A stretch of 64,000 nt of DNA from Doryteuthis pealeii (taxonomy: Eukaryota; Mollusca; Cephalopoda; Myopsida; Loliginidae). The notes under the pieces are model-generated. The model saw only the letters and a list, made by a program, of their open reading frames with translations, was not told the origin of the DNA and did not search any database. The stretch lies in contig CM042148.1 of assembly GCA_023376005.1 (NCBI GenBank), forward strand, positions 76,223,071-76,287,070, in the 5' to 3' direction. Numbering within the stretch: the stretch's first letter is position 1; every line of letters starts with the position of its first letter. A program made the position numbers and the translations under genes. Positions 55,853-64,000 of this stretch are shown here, piece after piece.

Positions 55853-55945
55853 GTGCATACATAGATCAATCGGTAGAGTATCAGACTTTTAGATATTGTA
55901 CTAATTGCAAGGAATCTGAGGGGCTGGGGTTGAAGCTTATATAAG
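55853..55945 (+). mobile_element. tRNA-Lys-like SINE head with anticodon-arm insertion
   Basis: atagatcaatcggtagagta (A box) and cagactttta match a tRNA-Lys(UUU) 5' half. About 22 bp (gatattgtactaattgcaag) follow, then aatctgaggggctggggttg resumes the 3' half and B box. The insertion lies just 3' of the anticodon, where tRNA introns occur. Confidence 0.5.
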
Positions 55946-56289
55946 CAGGTGTTGGGATTACATCTCTCAACTAATACGGAACACGAGATATAATTACCTC
56001 TAGTGGCTGCCAGTAGACGCAAGGTGGCGTAGCAAGCAGCATTATAAAACTAGTAGCGGTAAAGTCAAAACCTCTTAGACCTTCCAGCCTTGACAGAGGT
56101 AACACGCACTAGTTGCTTCTCCGGTTTACGGTGAATGGAACTTTGCACCCTCAGCAACCCCGTGTCGCATGCGCATGAGGACATGCCAAACATGAAAGTC
56201 TTTATACTTTCCTTTTTTACTAGCGACCTGGACTAAAATACTATTTTCTTACTGGGACATTTCGTTCATACAACTATGTATAAGCATTT

Positions 56290-56660
56290 CCTTGTATCGC
56301 CTGTTCACAATGGGAAACATGTCAAACACCTTTGACTGTTAAACACTTATTCATGGAATGCAAGTTTTTTGCTTACACCAGAAACCGTTATTTCAAAGCA
56401 TACAATATGAAAGATCTATTTGAAAATGTCAACATGGAGGACATTCTGTCCTTTTTGAGGTAAATAAAATTATACCATAGAATATAGATATGAACTTAAT
56501 CAATACCATACAACATGATCCCCAGTGGTGCCAACAGATTGTTAAAACCAATTACTAAAAGGTATAAGTATACACGACATATATTACTTCCTAACCGTTA
56601 GGCATGACATAACCCCAGACGGTTTGATATGCCGTTAAAATCAATAAACCAAACCAACCA
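56290..56660 (+). pseudogene. L1: second LINE ORF 3' end plus tail
   Basis: + strand: WETCQTPLTVKHLFMECKFF, AYTRNRYFKAYNMKDLFENV, NMEDILSFLR and stop (56461-56463). It resembles the L1 end at 11441-11760. Its 3' UTR ends ggcatgacataaccccagac, ggtttgatatgccgttaaaa and (CCAA)n. This tail type matches the SINE-B copies at 33.9 and 42.9 kb. Confidence 0.75.
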
Positions 56661-56870
56661 TCCTGTTATGTCTGTATTCTCTTCTGTTAAGTTTGCTCAG
56701 GCAATAAAATATCCTTGCTATCACTTGGTCGGGATTTGTTCTTACATTTATTTGGTACGAGGAAACGACATATTAACCAACGATCATTCTTCGACACGTG
56801 ATTTAATAGATACCAATTAGGCTAATAGATTGTTGTCAAACTAAGCTAAACTTAGTAAATGATGTATATA

Positions 56871-57399
56871 TTAATACTCATGTTCCTTAATTGTATGACC
56901 GTTATCATCTTGCAGCAATTGGTACCACTTTCACCCTCTTATTCCACAGCTTTTTCAATTCTCTGGCAAGGCCTAGGTACTTGTCCATCTTTTCGTTTTC
57001 TTTCAACTTCACCCTGTGAACAATCTCTTATTAAAAATAAGACCGTCCAAATCGTCAAAGATGAAATTCAAAAATGTAAATCCTGATTATCTGATATTGC
57101 TTATCTGCCAAATTTTTATTCCTTATAAGTGTTGTCACTTTAACTAAATAATGGACCATTCCGTTTTTATTATAAAGAAAGAAAGGGAAAAATGGACATG
57201 TTACACAAAAAATATAAAAAGAAAGAATAGAGTAGAGAAAGGGAGTGAGCGCACGGAGGCAATAACCCTAATCTATTTCAATAAAATATGATAAAAAGAA
57301 GATAGATATTGAACAATTTTCAATAGCTCTTGAAGTAAACGCATCAAACGTTGTAATTATTAAATTATCACACTGTGGTATATCCACAGGTCATGCTAG
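56871..57399 (+). mobile_element. Helitron H2, copy 5, with internal L3 fragment
   Basis: ttaatactcatgttccttaa start; 3' hairpin CTGTGG-TATAT-CCACAG, gtcatg, CTAG (57396-57399), then T. An inverted L3 fragment (ccacagctttttcaattctc, 56918-57018) sits inside it, replacing nothing that is present in other copies. Confidence 0.75.
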
Positions 57400-57752
57400 T
57401 AAATACACTAAAACAGAAAAAAAGCTGCAGACTCCAAAGTTTATACAATCTGTGTTTGATCCATTTGAATTGAGAAATTTGTACACGTGTCTTTGAACTG
57501 TGAAGTTGTTTACCACTGAGAATGGAATTAAGTGAGTCATAACTTTGCATGTCCTATTTTCAGCATCCCTATGCATTTAAAATCTGTCACTCCCTTCGTA
57601 ATGTACCAATGTAAAATGCGATAACTTACACCACCGTCCTAAAAGACTACTGCTATTTCTGAATGTGCATTGCCGACCACATAAGATTATTAGCTAAATT
57701 AAAGAAATTGATGATAGATTGATTTAGCCAGGTGTTTAATTTCTTTTTCACG

Positions 57753-57756
<4 letters not shown>

Positions 57757-57785
<29 letters not shown>
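57757..57785. repeat. (TA)n microsatellite
   Basis: About 14 units. Confidence 0.95.
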
Positions 57786-57786
57786 C

Positions 57787-58085
57787 AATCACAAGAAGAC
57801 TATATAAAACATCTTTTTGTCTTTATTTTTTACGCATTGTATTGCCTTCAAATTTTATTATAACATACTTAACAATGCTTCGAATTTTATTATAACATAC
57901 TTAACAATGCTTCAAGCAAATTACCAATTACTTTTATCCCTACGTCTGAGCGAGACAGAATTTGCGATCACAAGAAGACTATATAAAACATCTTTTTGTC
58001 TTTATTTTTTACGCATTGTATTGCCTTCGAATTTTATTATAACATACTTAACAATGCTTCAAGCAAATTACCAATTACTTTTATA
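57787..58085. repeat. 179-bp tandem duplication
   Basis: atcacaagaagactatataa starts at 57788 and 57967. Inside unit 1 a 32-bp piece (attttattataacatactta...) is itself doubled. A diverged relative lies at 60327-60402, beside the 60-kb palindromes. Confidence 0.85.
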
Positions 58086-58176
58086 TATATATATATATTA
58101 TAAAAAAGAAGGTCCGCAAAATGTATTATGTTTTCAGAAAAAAATTAATTCTTTTTATCTTACATAAGCAACACGT

Positions 58177-58204
58177 GTTTCAGATCTTCTGGTATCTTTT
58201 TCAG
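58177..58204 (-). ncRNA. Hammerhead-like module, left arm, degenerate
   Basis: Minus strand CTGAAAA-AGAT...ATCT-GAAAC; G8 changed to A. Mirror of the module at 58264. Confidence 0.4.
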
Positions 58205-58263
58205 GCTTTGATCAATAATTTTTTCTTTTAAAAAATTTTTTTTTTAATATTATTGATCAAAGC

Positions 58264-58291
58264 CTGAAGAAGATACCAGAAGATCTGAAAC
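58264..58291 (+). ncRNA. Hammerhead-like ribozyme, intact core
   Basis: AAGC-CTGAAGA-AGAT-ACCAGAAG-ATCT-GAAA-CACGTG-TT-GCTT. Stem I AAGC/GCTT, stem II 4 bp directly after the core, stem III the palindrome CACGTG, cleavage position after GUU. All core bases fit CUGANGA...GAAA. Confidence 0.6.
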
Positions 58292-58403
58292 ACGTGTTGC
58301 TTATGTAAGATAAAAAGAATAAATTTTGTTCTGAAAACATAATACATTTTGCGGACCTTCTTTTTTATAAAATATTGAATTTTCTCCCGTTGGGACCAGA
58401 ACA

Positions 58404-58458
58404 ACACACACACACACACACGCACACACACACACTACACACACACACACACACACAC

Positions 58459-58508
<50 letters not shown>
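58404..58508. repeat. (CA)n(TA)n microsatellite
   Basis: About 25 CA units with breaks, then about 22 TA units. Confidence 0.95.
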
Positions 58509-58516
<8 letters not shown>

Positions 58517-58564
58517 AAAAATAATCGAGAATTTTGTACATTTTGACACCTTGTATTCTAAATA

Positions 58565-58565
<1 letters not shown>

Positions 58566-58601
<36 letters not shown>

Positions 58602-58614
58602 GTGTGTGTGTGCG
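58566..58614. repeat. (TA)n(TG)n microsatellite
   Basis: TA then TG units. Confidence 0.9.
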
Positions 58615-58770
58615 TGATATAAAGGTCTCTTCCAGCATTCTCGACTTATTAGGGACCAAAAGTCGAGTTAAAGGTGTGAACCGTTAAATTGCCTAAACAG
58701 GTGATTTACTTATAGAGGTGAACAACTCGTTGAGTCCATTTTCTTTGACGATAACTATAAACACACACAC

Positions 58771-58771
<1 letters not shown>

Positions 58772-58818
<47 letters not shown>
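58772..58818. repeat. (TA)n microsatellite
   Basis: About 23 units. Confidence 0.95.
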
Positions 58819-58819
<1 letters not shown>

Positions 58820-59155
58820 GTATGTATGTCCAAATGAAACGACGAAAATAAAATAATCAACGACAAAGTAACTATTTGTAGACATTAAATATCACCGGTT
58901 CTTGCTTTTAGTGCAAAAATATGAAGATTTTATTTATATTCTAAGGTATTTACAAATTAAAATATACATAGAATTAGCGTTAAAATTCAACTAAAAAATG
59001 TTCAGCATTTGTAAATCCCAAAAGTAAAAAAATCAATACACCAGGTATTTCCCACCTACCCAGGCGATGCAGGGTAGCCGATTCTAGTTTATCTTAAATC
59101 TTCATTTAACCCAATTGAAAATTACCTACCTGTGGTATATTGGTTAATAAGAAAC

Positions 59156-59261
59156 GATAAGAAACGGAAGCACCGTTTCGGTCATTGTTTTGATAAGAAA
59201 CGGAAGCACCGTTTCGGCATTGTTTTGATAAGAAACGGAAGCACCGTTTCGGTCATCTTTG
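59156..59261. repeat. 36-bp minisatellite, three units, hairpin and ETS-like core
   Basis: gataagaaacggaagcaccg starts at 59156, 59192 and 59227. Each unit contains GAAACGG-AAGCA-CCGTTTC, a 7-bp-stem hairpin, and a CGGAAG motif. A GGCGGAAGTGA ETS consensus follows at 59279-59289. Confidence 0.85.
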
Positions 59262-59585
59262 AGTTGTGATAATAAAAAGGCGGAAGTGATTACTTCTTGC
59301 AGAGAACGTACAACGGGACTATTTGTTGTATTCCTTATTCGATAAGCAAGCTGCAACACTACCCCCACCCTGTTTTTCTCTCCCATCTTCCACATGCCTA
59401 GAATTTATAGCCGCACAAAGAGTAAGAGATAAAAAACAGAATAGTGTTGGGTAAATGGGTAGGGGCGCTGAAAACATACATGCGTGCATGATATGTGATA
59501 AAAACATGCAAAAAAAAGGTTAAAATTTAATTTTTATTGTCATAATCCCAATCCTGCCTTTTATCCAAAACATTACGTCCAATAA

Positions 59586-59865
59586 CTGGTTGGTTGTTTG
59601 ATTTTACGGCATCTCAACCCTTGTTGGGTTATTTTATACCGTAGACGTTTTTGTTTTATTCATTCTTGTTGCGTATTCAAATTTTTAAAAACTCATTTTT
59701 AAACACATTTTTTTATCTACCTAACCCATAGATGGGGCCTTAACAAGTACTACCACTCCTCTTAAAGGTGAACCTGGAGTAATGGCAATGAAGGGGTACT
59801 CTGCACTCCCTAGAGCTCCAAAATTGTAACCTCATCACGATGAAGTTAAGGTAATACCCAGGAAA
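59586..59865 (-). mobile_element. SINE-B copy
   Basis: Written on +: ctggttggttgtttgatttt, cggcatctcaacccttgttg, ccatagatggggccttaaca, gaacctggagtaatggcaat and gctccaaaattgtaacctca. Confidence 0.75.
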
Positions 59866-60082
59866 AATCTGGAGAGACGGTTTTATAATGTTTTTAGATT
59901 GACACTGCTTCGTTTGCACGTTATCTAGACGCCATTATAGACGTCTAGACACCATATATATATATATGAAGATGATATATATAGTTAATATATTATTAAT
60001 ATTAATATTAATTAATATATAGTTAATATATATGAGTTAAAATATGAGGAATGAAAGAACAAAACTCAGACAAAAATGTGTA

Positions 60083-60174
60083 GTATATTTCGCTGGAGTT
60101 TGAACTCGGCGTCTTCAGCTTTTATTGAATTATCATAAAAGCTGAAGACGCCGAGTTCATACTCCAGCGAAATA
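60083..60174. repeat. Palindrome with hammerhead-like motif in each arm
   Basis: Arms of 42 bp around tgaattatc. Each arm holds CTGAAGA-C-GCCGAGT...ACTCCAGC-GAAA (60142-60172 on +, 60088-60118 on -). Stem II is long with one mismatch and a bulge. Stem I is not convincing. Confidence 0.85.
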
Positions 60175-60284
60175 TGACAAGCGAACTCGGCATATATCGC
60201 CCCCTACGTAGAACATCGTACAGCAGCTGTTTCAACTCAACGATGTTCTACGTAGGGGGCTATATTTGCCGAGTTCGCTTGTCA
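60175..60284. repeat. Second palindrome, directly adjoining
   Basis: Arms of 45 bp (tgacaagcgaactcggcata...) around acagcagctgtttcaactca. It shares gcgaactcgg with the previous palindrome's cgccgagttc but is otherwise different. Confidence 0.88.
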
Positions 60285-60401
60285 TGATTAGTTTCATTAA
60301 TTATCGAATTCTATACAATATACGCATTGTAACTGCTTTCAAGCAAAAAATATAAATAATAATATACTTTACTCAACAATGCTTCAAAGCAAATTATCTT
60401 A

Positions 60402-60404
<3 letters not shown>

Positions 60405-60445
<41 letters not shown>
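60405..60445. repeat. (TA)n microsatellite
   Basis: About 20 units. Confidence 0.95.
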
Positions 60446-60448
<3 letters not shown>

Positions 60449-60505
60449 TTATAAAGATAATATGCATGCTATATTTATAAGTTACATATCATGGATATAT
60501 TCCTG

Positions 60506-60592
60506 GTCTAGCGCTTGTTAAAAGGGGATAAGCTCCCTCGGTGTTCGGCTGATACCAACAATAGGCCATTCCGCCGTTTTACTTTACTTTTT
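60506..60592 (+). mobile_element. SINE-C tail fragment
   Basis: tggtctagcgcttgttaaaa, ggggataagctccctcggtg, ttcggctgataccaacaata and ggccattccgccgttttact. Confidence 0.65.
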
Positions 60593-60808
60593 ACACCCCT
60601 GTAAATTTCCTGAACGGACACAATCTTTATTTCAATTCTCTTCTCATATTTGTGGCAGAAAATCTAACCAAACAAACACGTGACACAATTCAATATTCTC
60701 AGTCGTCATCTGCCAACGTGTCTTGTTGCTTCTTCTTGTTATGGAATCGAAAGCCAAGTTGAAATTGTAGAGTCTCCATTTACTAAACTTCATAATTTTC
60801 AGCAGTAA

Positions 60809-60809
<1 letters not shown>

Positions 60810-60869
<60 letters not shown>

Positions 60870-60880
60870 ATATATATAGT
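60810..60880. repeat. (CT)n(TA)n microsatellite
   Basis: About 23 CT units then TA units. Confidence 0.95.
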
Positions 60881-61046
60881 TGAGAATAGAGGCAAGTGTG
60901 GATATAACAACAAAGACAGTTGAATTCAGTTGATATTTCGCCTCATTGTATGAAGCTTTTTTGAAACTCGATTAAATAAAGTTTCGAAAAACCTTCATAC
61001 ATTGAGGCGAAATATCAACTGAATTCAACTTTCCTCTATTCTCAAC
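60879..61046. repeat. Palindrome with a one-sided 25-bp insertion
   Basis: gttgagaatagagg...agttgaattcagttgatatttc pairs with gaaatatcaactgaattcaa...ctctattctcaac. The left arm alone contains caagtgtggatataacaaca... (about 60893-60917). Confidence 0.85.
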
Positions 61047-61080
61047 AACATTTTATCGGATTTATTCAAATCCTTCACTC

Positions 61081-61082
<2 letters not shown>

Positions 61083-61123
<41 letters not shown>

Positions 61124-61125
61124 TT
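61083..61125. repeat. (TA)n microsatellite
   Basis: About 20 units. Confidence 0.95.
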
Positions 61126-61280
61126 GTATATGTATAAGATTAACTTACCGGTGGTATAAGAACGATCGTTGGAAGCGCACAATATCCAGAGATTAAGGTT
61201 GAGAAAAAACAAATACAAAGTGCTCAATACAATGTAGAGCATAAATTTATTTTAAGAATGGAAAGGAGTAACCTACTCGA

Positions 61281-61302
61281 GTTTCATCGATTGATTCTTC
61301 AG
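61281..61302 (-). ncRNA. Hammerhead-like ribozyme, left arm
   Basis: Minus strand: AGTAAC-CTGAAGA-ATC-AATC-GAT-GAAA-CTCGAG-TA-GGTTACT. Intact core; stem I GTAAC/GTTAC with one unpaired G. Confidence 0.6.
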
Positions 61303-61462
61303 GTTACTTTAAATTAATCGAGTTTACGTTTAATCTTAGTGTTATAAACATGCCCGTTGGAATGGGACTTAACTTTTAGTTAACTTTTAGTTAAGTCCCA
61401 TTCCAACGGGCATGTTTATAACACCTAAGATTAATCGTAAACTCGATTAATTTAAAGTAACC

Positions 61463-61484
61463 CTGAGGAATCAATCGATGAAAC
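61463..61484 (+). ncRNA. Hammerhead-like ribozyme, right arm, best candidate
   Basis: AGTAACC-CTGAGGA-ATC-AATC-GAT-GAAA-CTCGAG-TA-GGTTACT. Stem I is a perfect 7 bp (AGTAACC/GGTTACT), the core is CUGANGA and GAAA, stem III is the palindrome CUCGAG, and cleavage would follow GUA. A very short stem III predicts weak activity as a monomer and better activity when two copies pair, as known for short-stem-III hammerheads. Confidence 0.65.
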
Positions 61485-61542
61485 TCGAGTAGGTTACTCC
61501 TTTCCATTCTTAAAATAAATATATATATATATATATATATAA

Positions 61543-61772
61543 ATGGCCTAAAGTCGATATTAGCCAGACAACGATGGAGTCTCTTCCCCTTTCACTAGGT
61601 GCTACTCAAGGAGATTGTTTCTGGCGTCTGAGGTGGAGCGCCACACCTACCATCAGCTCCTCACTTTACCGCACATATCCTTGTGCTATTCATACGCTGA
61701 GTTGGCGAGGTGTCGAACCCGGAACCTTGTGTTTCCTAGACGGACGCTCTACCGTCTGAGCTAAATCGGCCA
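61543..61772 (-). mobile_element. SINE-C copy
   Basis: Minus strand: gccgatttagctcagacggt head, B box ccgggttcgacacc, tgatggtaggtgtggcgctc, and ggctaatatcgactttaggc. Confidence 0.85.
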
Positions 61773-61804
61773 CACACAACACACACACACACACACACAC
61801 ACAC

Positions 61805-61839
<35 letters not shown>

Positions 61840-61840
61840 C
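61773..61840. repeat. (CA)n(TA)n microsatellite
   Basis: About 14 CA units then about 16 TA units. Confidence 0.95.
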
Positions 61841-61844
61841 CATC

Positions 61845-61975
61845 CACAGACAGTCTTGTTTTAAAGTATTACGTTTCCTTAGTACGGCTAGACTTAGCAG
61901 GCTACCTCCAGCCAGGATCGAAATCTGACCGATTTTTCATCAGTTAGCAATCAGAAAACCCAGTAGAGGGAATTT
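61845..61975 (-). mobile_element. SINE-F copy, diverged
   Basis: Shares ctacctccagccaggatcga, ggctagac and the terminal stacccagtagaggg-type sequence with 22815-22995. The B-box-like region is cagatttcgatcctgg on the minus strand. Confidence 0.45.
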
Positions 61976-62045
61976 ATACAGATATATGCCATCCAGAATG
62001 CGCAACCAAAAAGAGCGTGTCCATTATTTATGAGTTAGTCTTATT

Positions 62046-62048
<3 letters not shown>

Positions 62049-62092
<44 letters not shown>

Positions 62093-62098
62093 ATATAA
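62049..62098. repeat. (TA)n microsatellite
   Basis: About 23 units with one break. Confidence 0.95.
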
Positions 62099-62134
62099 AT
62101 ATAAACAAATTTTTGGTACAGCTGAATTTATATA

Positions 62135-62365
62135 GAATTTTAAAAAATAACATACTTTTATTGATCAGCAATTTAATAGAGCGAAAAGAAAAAAAGGAGA
62201 AACTTAAGGGCCCTTTCGACTGGTGCTTTTTCAAAAGTAACGACCGGTAGATCGTTACTTTTGAAAAAGCACCGGTCGAAAGGGCCCTTAAGTTCTCCTT
62301 TTTTTTCTTTCTCTTTTTCTCTGTTAAATTGCTGATCAATAAAAATATGTTATTTTTAAAAATTC
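62135..62365. repeat. Long palindrome with degenerate hammerhead-like module
   Basis: Arms of about 110 bp meet at ccggtaga. Module at 62261-62281: ACTT-TTGAAAA-AGCACCGGTC-GAAA-GGGCCC-TT-AAGT. Stem I ACTT/AAGT and palindromic stem III remain, but the core has two changes. Confidence 0.88.
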
Positions 62366-62795
62366 TCTCTCTATATATATATTACACCCACTGTACGTAT
62401 TTTGAGTTTATCAAGTTCGTTGGTTTTTAGTTACTTCTAGCAAAAAATATGGAATTACCATATCTAGAGGACGTTCACCCTAGCTTTTTAGGAGTAGACG
62501 CAATGCATTTTTCATTTAATAGCTGAACATTATGAAAAGTCTCCCTCTACTAAAAAAGATCTATTTGTCATTCTGGAAAGTTGAAACCACTTTGATAAAG
62601 AATACTGCTTTAAATTAGTGAAATTCATTTCTAAAATAATTTAGGTGGACAAATTGGTAGCGCACAGGCGCATTACCACTCTAGTGGGGTCTAGCTGGTG
62701 AGAGGTATGCTGAAAGAATCAAAATCCCCCAGGAACCAGCCAAAACATAACTGATAATGCCACCTAACACCCTTCAATTGAACAGGCATATCTGA
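62366..62795. other. Stretch without supported features
   Basis: No repeat, palindrome or coding signal recognised. Confidence 0.5.
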
Positions 62796-62859
62796 AACAC
62801 ACACACACACACGCACACACACACGCACACAGACAGACAGACACACCACAGACAGACAC

Positions 62860-62891
<32 letters not shown>

Positions 62892-62900
62892 GACAGACAG

Positions 62901-62930
<30 letters not shown>
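62796..62930. repeat. (CA)n with CAGA interruptions and (TA)n
   Basis: Compound tract. CV/LSVC frames across it are artefacts. Confidence 0.95.
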
Positions 62931-62931
<1 letters not shown>

Positions 62932-63251
62932 ATTAAAAATGAGAGGATTTAGTATTTATCATTTTTTTTCAACTTTTCTTAATGGTGATCGAGATGTCGC
63001 CATTATGGTTGAAGTCAGTTTGAAAACTGTCCAAAGTCTCCGTGCATTCCGAGTATGAGTACTTTCGACGATCTTCGGTTTATTGTCGAAAATACCTGTA
63101 CTCGAACTACACAATTTTTTTGGCAGTTTTTAAAGTGTCTATAGTTCCGACATCTCCTTCGCCAAAAATAAAAACTGAATAAAAAGCTAAATGTTAAAAC
63201 CTTGTCTGTGATTTCAAACAAAACATGCCAACATGAGAACCTGCTGCCTCA

Positions 63252-63426
<175 letters not shown>

Positions 63427-63440
63427 AATATCAAATATTT

Positions 63441-64000
63441 TCGTTAAATCACTTTCAGTAGGTATATGAATTGGTCTATTAATTTCAGAGGCTTACCATC
63501 CAATATGGGGATTTCTCTATCTTGTTTAAGACACCTGAACTCTGTTTGATCTGAGTTTATATAGAGGCCAATGTCTCTTGCCGCCTTCTCTAGGCTATGA
63601 AGCTGTGATTCGGTGTGTGCAGAGTTATTTGCGAGAAGTGCTAGATCATGTGCGTAATCCGCATCTGTATTATTTTCTGCGGGATATCGCCAGCTTCTTG
63701 TCTTTATTTTATTTTATTTTATTTCTTTTTTAGCGTGAAGCCTTTTTCTTTAATTAGATCTAATAACGCTCTTAGTACGTAGATCTAATAACGCTTTTAG
63801 TACGTAGTGTAGGCATATTATAGATAAAAATGGTGCTCCTTGTAGAACTCCAGCGACAATTTCAATGAAATCTTTATCATCCTAAAGTGAATGAAACATT
63901 GCTTTTGTGTCTTTAAAGAGCATCATTATAGTAGTGACAGTTTCTTTGGGAATACCATCTTCTAATATTATTGCTCCATCTTTTCACTTTGTATGGAGTC
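63441..64000 (-). pseudogene. L2: LINE reverse transcriptase palm region, runs off the window
   Basis: Minus strand in pieces: GIPKETVTTIMMLFKDTKAM, EIVAGVLQGAP...SIICLHYVLKALLDL, then RSWRYPAENNTDADYAHDLA, LLANNSAHTESQLHSLEKAA, RDIGLYINSDQTEFRC and DGKPLKLIDQFIYL. These are the RT blocks from finger to YxDD and beyond in a non-LTR retrotransposon. The catalytic box is YAHD rather than YADD, and there are stops and frame changes, so it is inactive. It belongs with the fragment at 17610. Confidence 0.85.

Larger units (their letters stand above)
58096..58374. repeat. Long palindrome with hammerhead-like modules in both arms
   Basis: Arms of about 130 bp (58096-58228 and 58242-58374) differ at a few positions (for example ctttttcagg against cctgaagaag). 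T/A-rich loop. Flanked by TA and CA microsatellites. Confidence 0.9.
61245..61520. repeat. Long palindrome with hammerhead ribozyme candidates in both arms
   Basis: Arms of about 130 bp meet around ttaacttttagttaactttt. Differences between arms (gaggaatc against gaagaatc, cttagtg against cctaagat) show they have diverged since the inversion. Confidence 0.92.

Noticed and set aside
60879..61046. Hammerhead module in this palindrome
   Set aside because: tatgaaggtttttcgaaac is only loosely like the core, and no stem I or stem III could be drawn.

Overview
This window reads as intergenic or intronic DNA from an animal genome. It is AT-rich, crowded with (TA)n, (CA)n, (GA)n and (GAA)n microsatellites, and full of old transposon fragments. 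The repeat content (several tRNA-headed SINE families, non-LTR retrotransposon 3' ends, a Penelope-like element, Helitrons, TTAGGG-like tracts inside inverted-repeat elements) fits an invertebrate metazoan. A mollusc or another lophotrochozoan is my best guess, but the sequence does not settle it. I find no bacterial-type genes, rRNA or intact tRNA genes. Nearly every open reading frame here is a translated microsatellite or a transposon remnant. The one stretch that looks like host coding sequence is a possible first exon on the minus strand (3699-3830) with a GTAAGT donor and promoter-like motifs upstream.

Family names used here are local labels. SINE-A is about 290 bp, with a tRNA-like head and a tail ending GGGTTGGTAAATATA. 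SINE-B and SINE-B' share a body and end in a LINE-like tail (TTGATATGCCGTAAAA). SINE-C is about 255 bp with a TAGCTCAGTCGGTAGAG head. SINE-D is a 142-bp unit. SINE-E is a GC-rich repeat. H1 and H2 are two non-autonomous Helitron families. L1 to L4 are four kinds of LINE 3' coding ends. T1 to T3 are inverted-repeat elements carrying degenerate telomere-type repeats.

Layout. 0-7 kb: AT-rich, with one SINE-C, one SINE-E, the possible exon and an inverted-repeat element. 7-10 kb: two H1 Helitrons. 10-20 kb: dense nested SINEs, an L1 LINE end and an L2 reverse-transcriptase remnant. 18-21 kb: a local duplication blurred by GA microsatellites. 21-26 kb: two T1 elements and a T2. 26-27 kb: a GAA tract. 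28-46 kb: SINEs, L3 and L4 LINE ends, H1 and H2 Helitrons, a widespread-looking MITE, a mariner-type transposase remnant, a 228-bp duplication and the T3 palindrome. 47-49 kb: a 1.45-kb TIR element with an 85-bp satellite. 49-50 kb: Penelope-like fragments. 50-57 kb: TA tracts, an H1, a SINE-D array, H2 and L3. 57-62.4 kb: a run of long palindromes flanked by TA repeats. 63.4 kb to the end: an L2 reverse-transcriptase remnant.

The most interesting material is a set of hammerhead-ribozyme-like modules. Each has CTGANGA, a hairpin, GAAA, a short palindromic stem III, a UH cleavage position and a complementary stem I. They occur in the Penelope-like 3' regions and in the palindromes. Next come a Helitron insertion whose empty site can be read from a paralogous SINE in the same window, and inverted-repeat elements that carry internal TTAGGG-like arrays.
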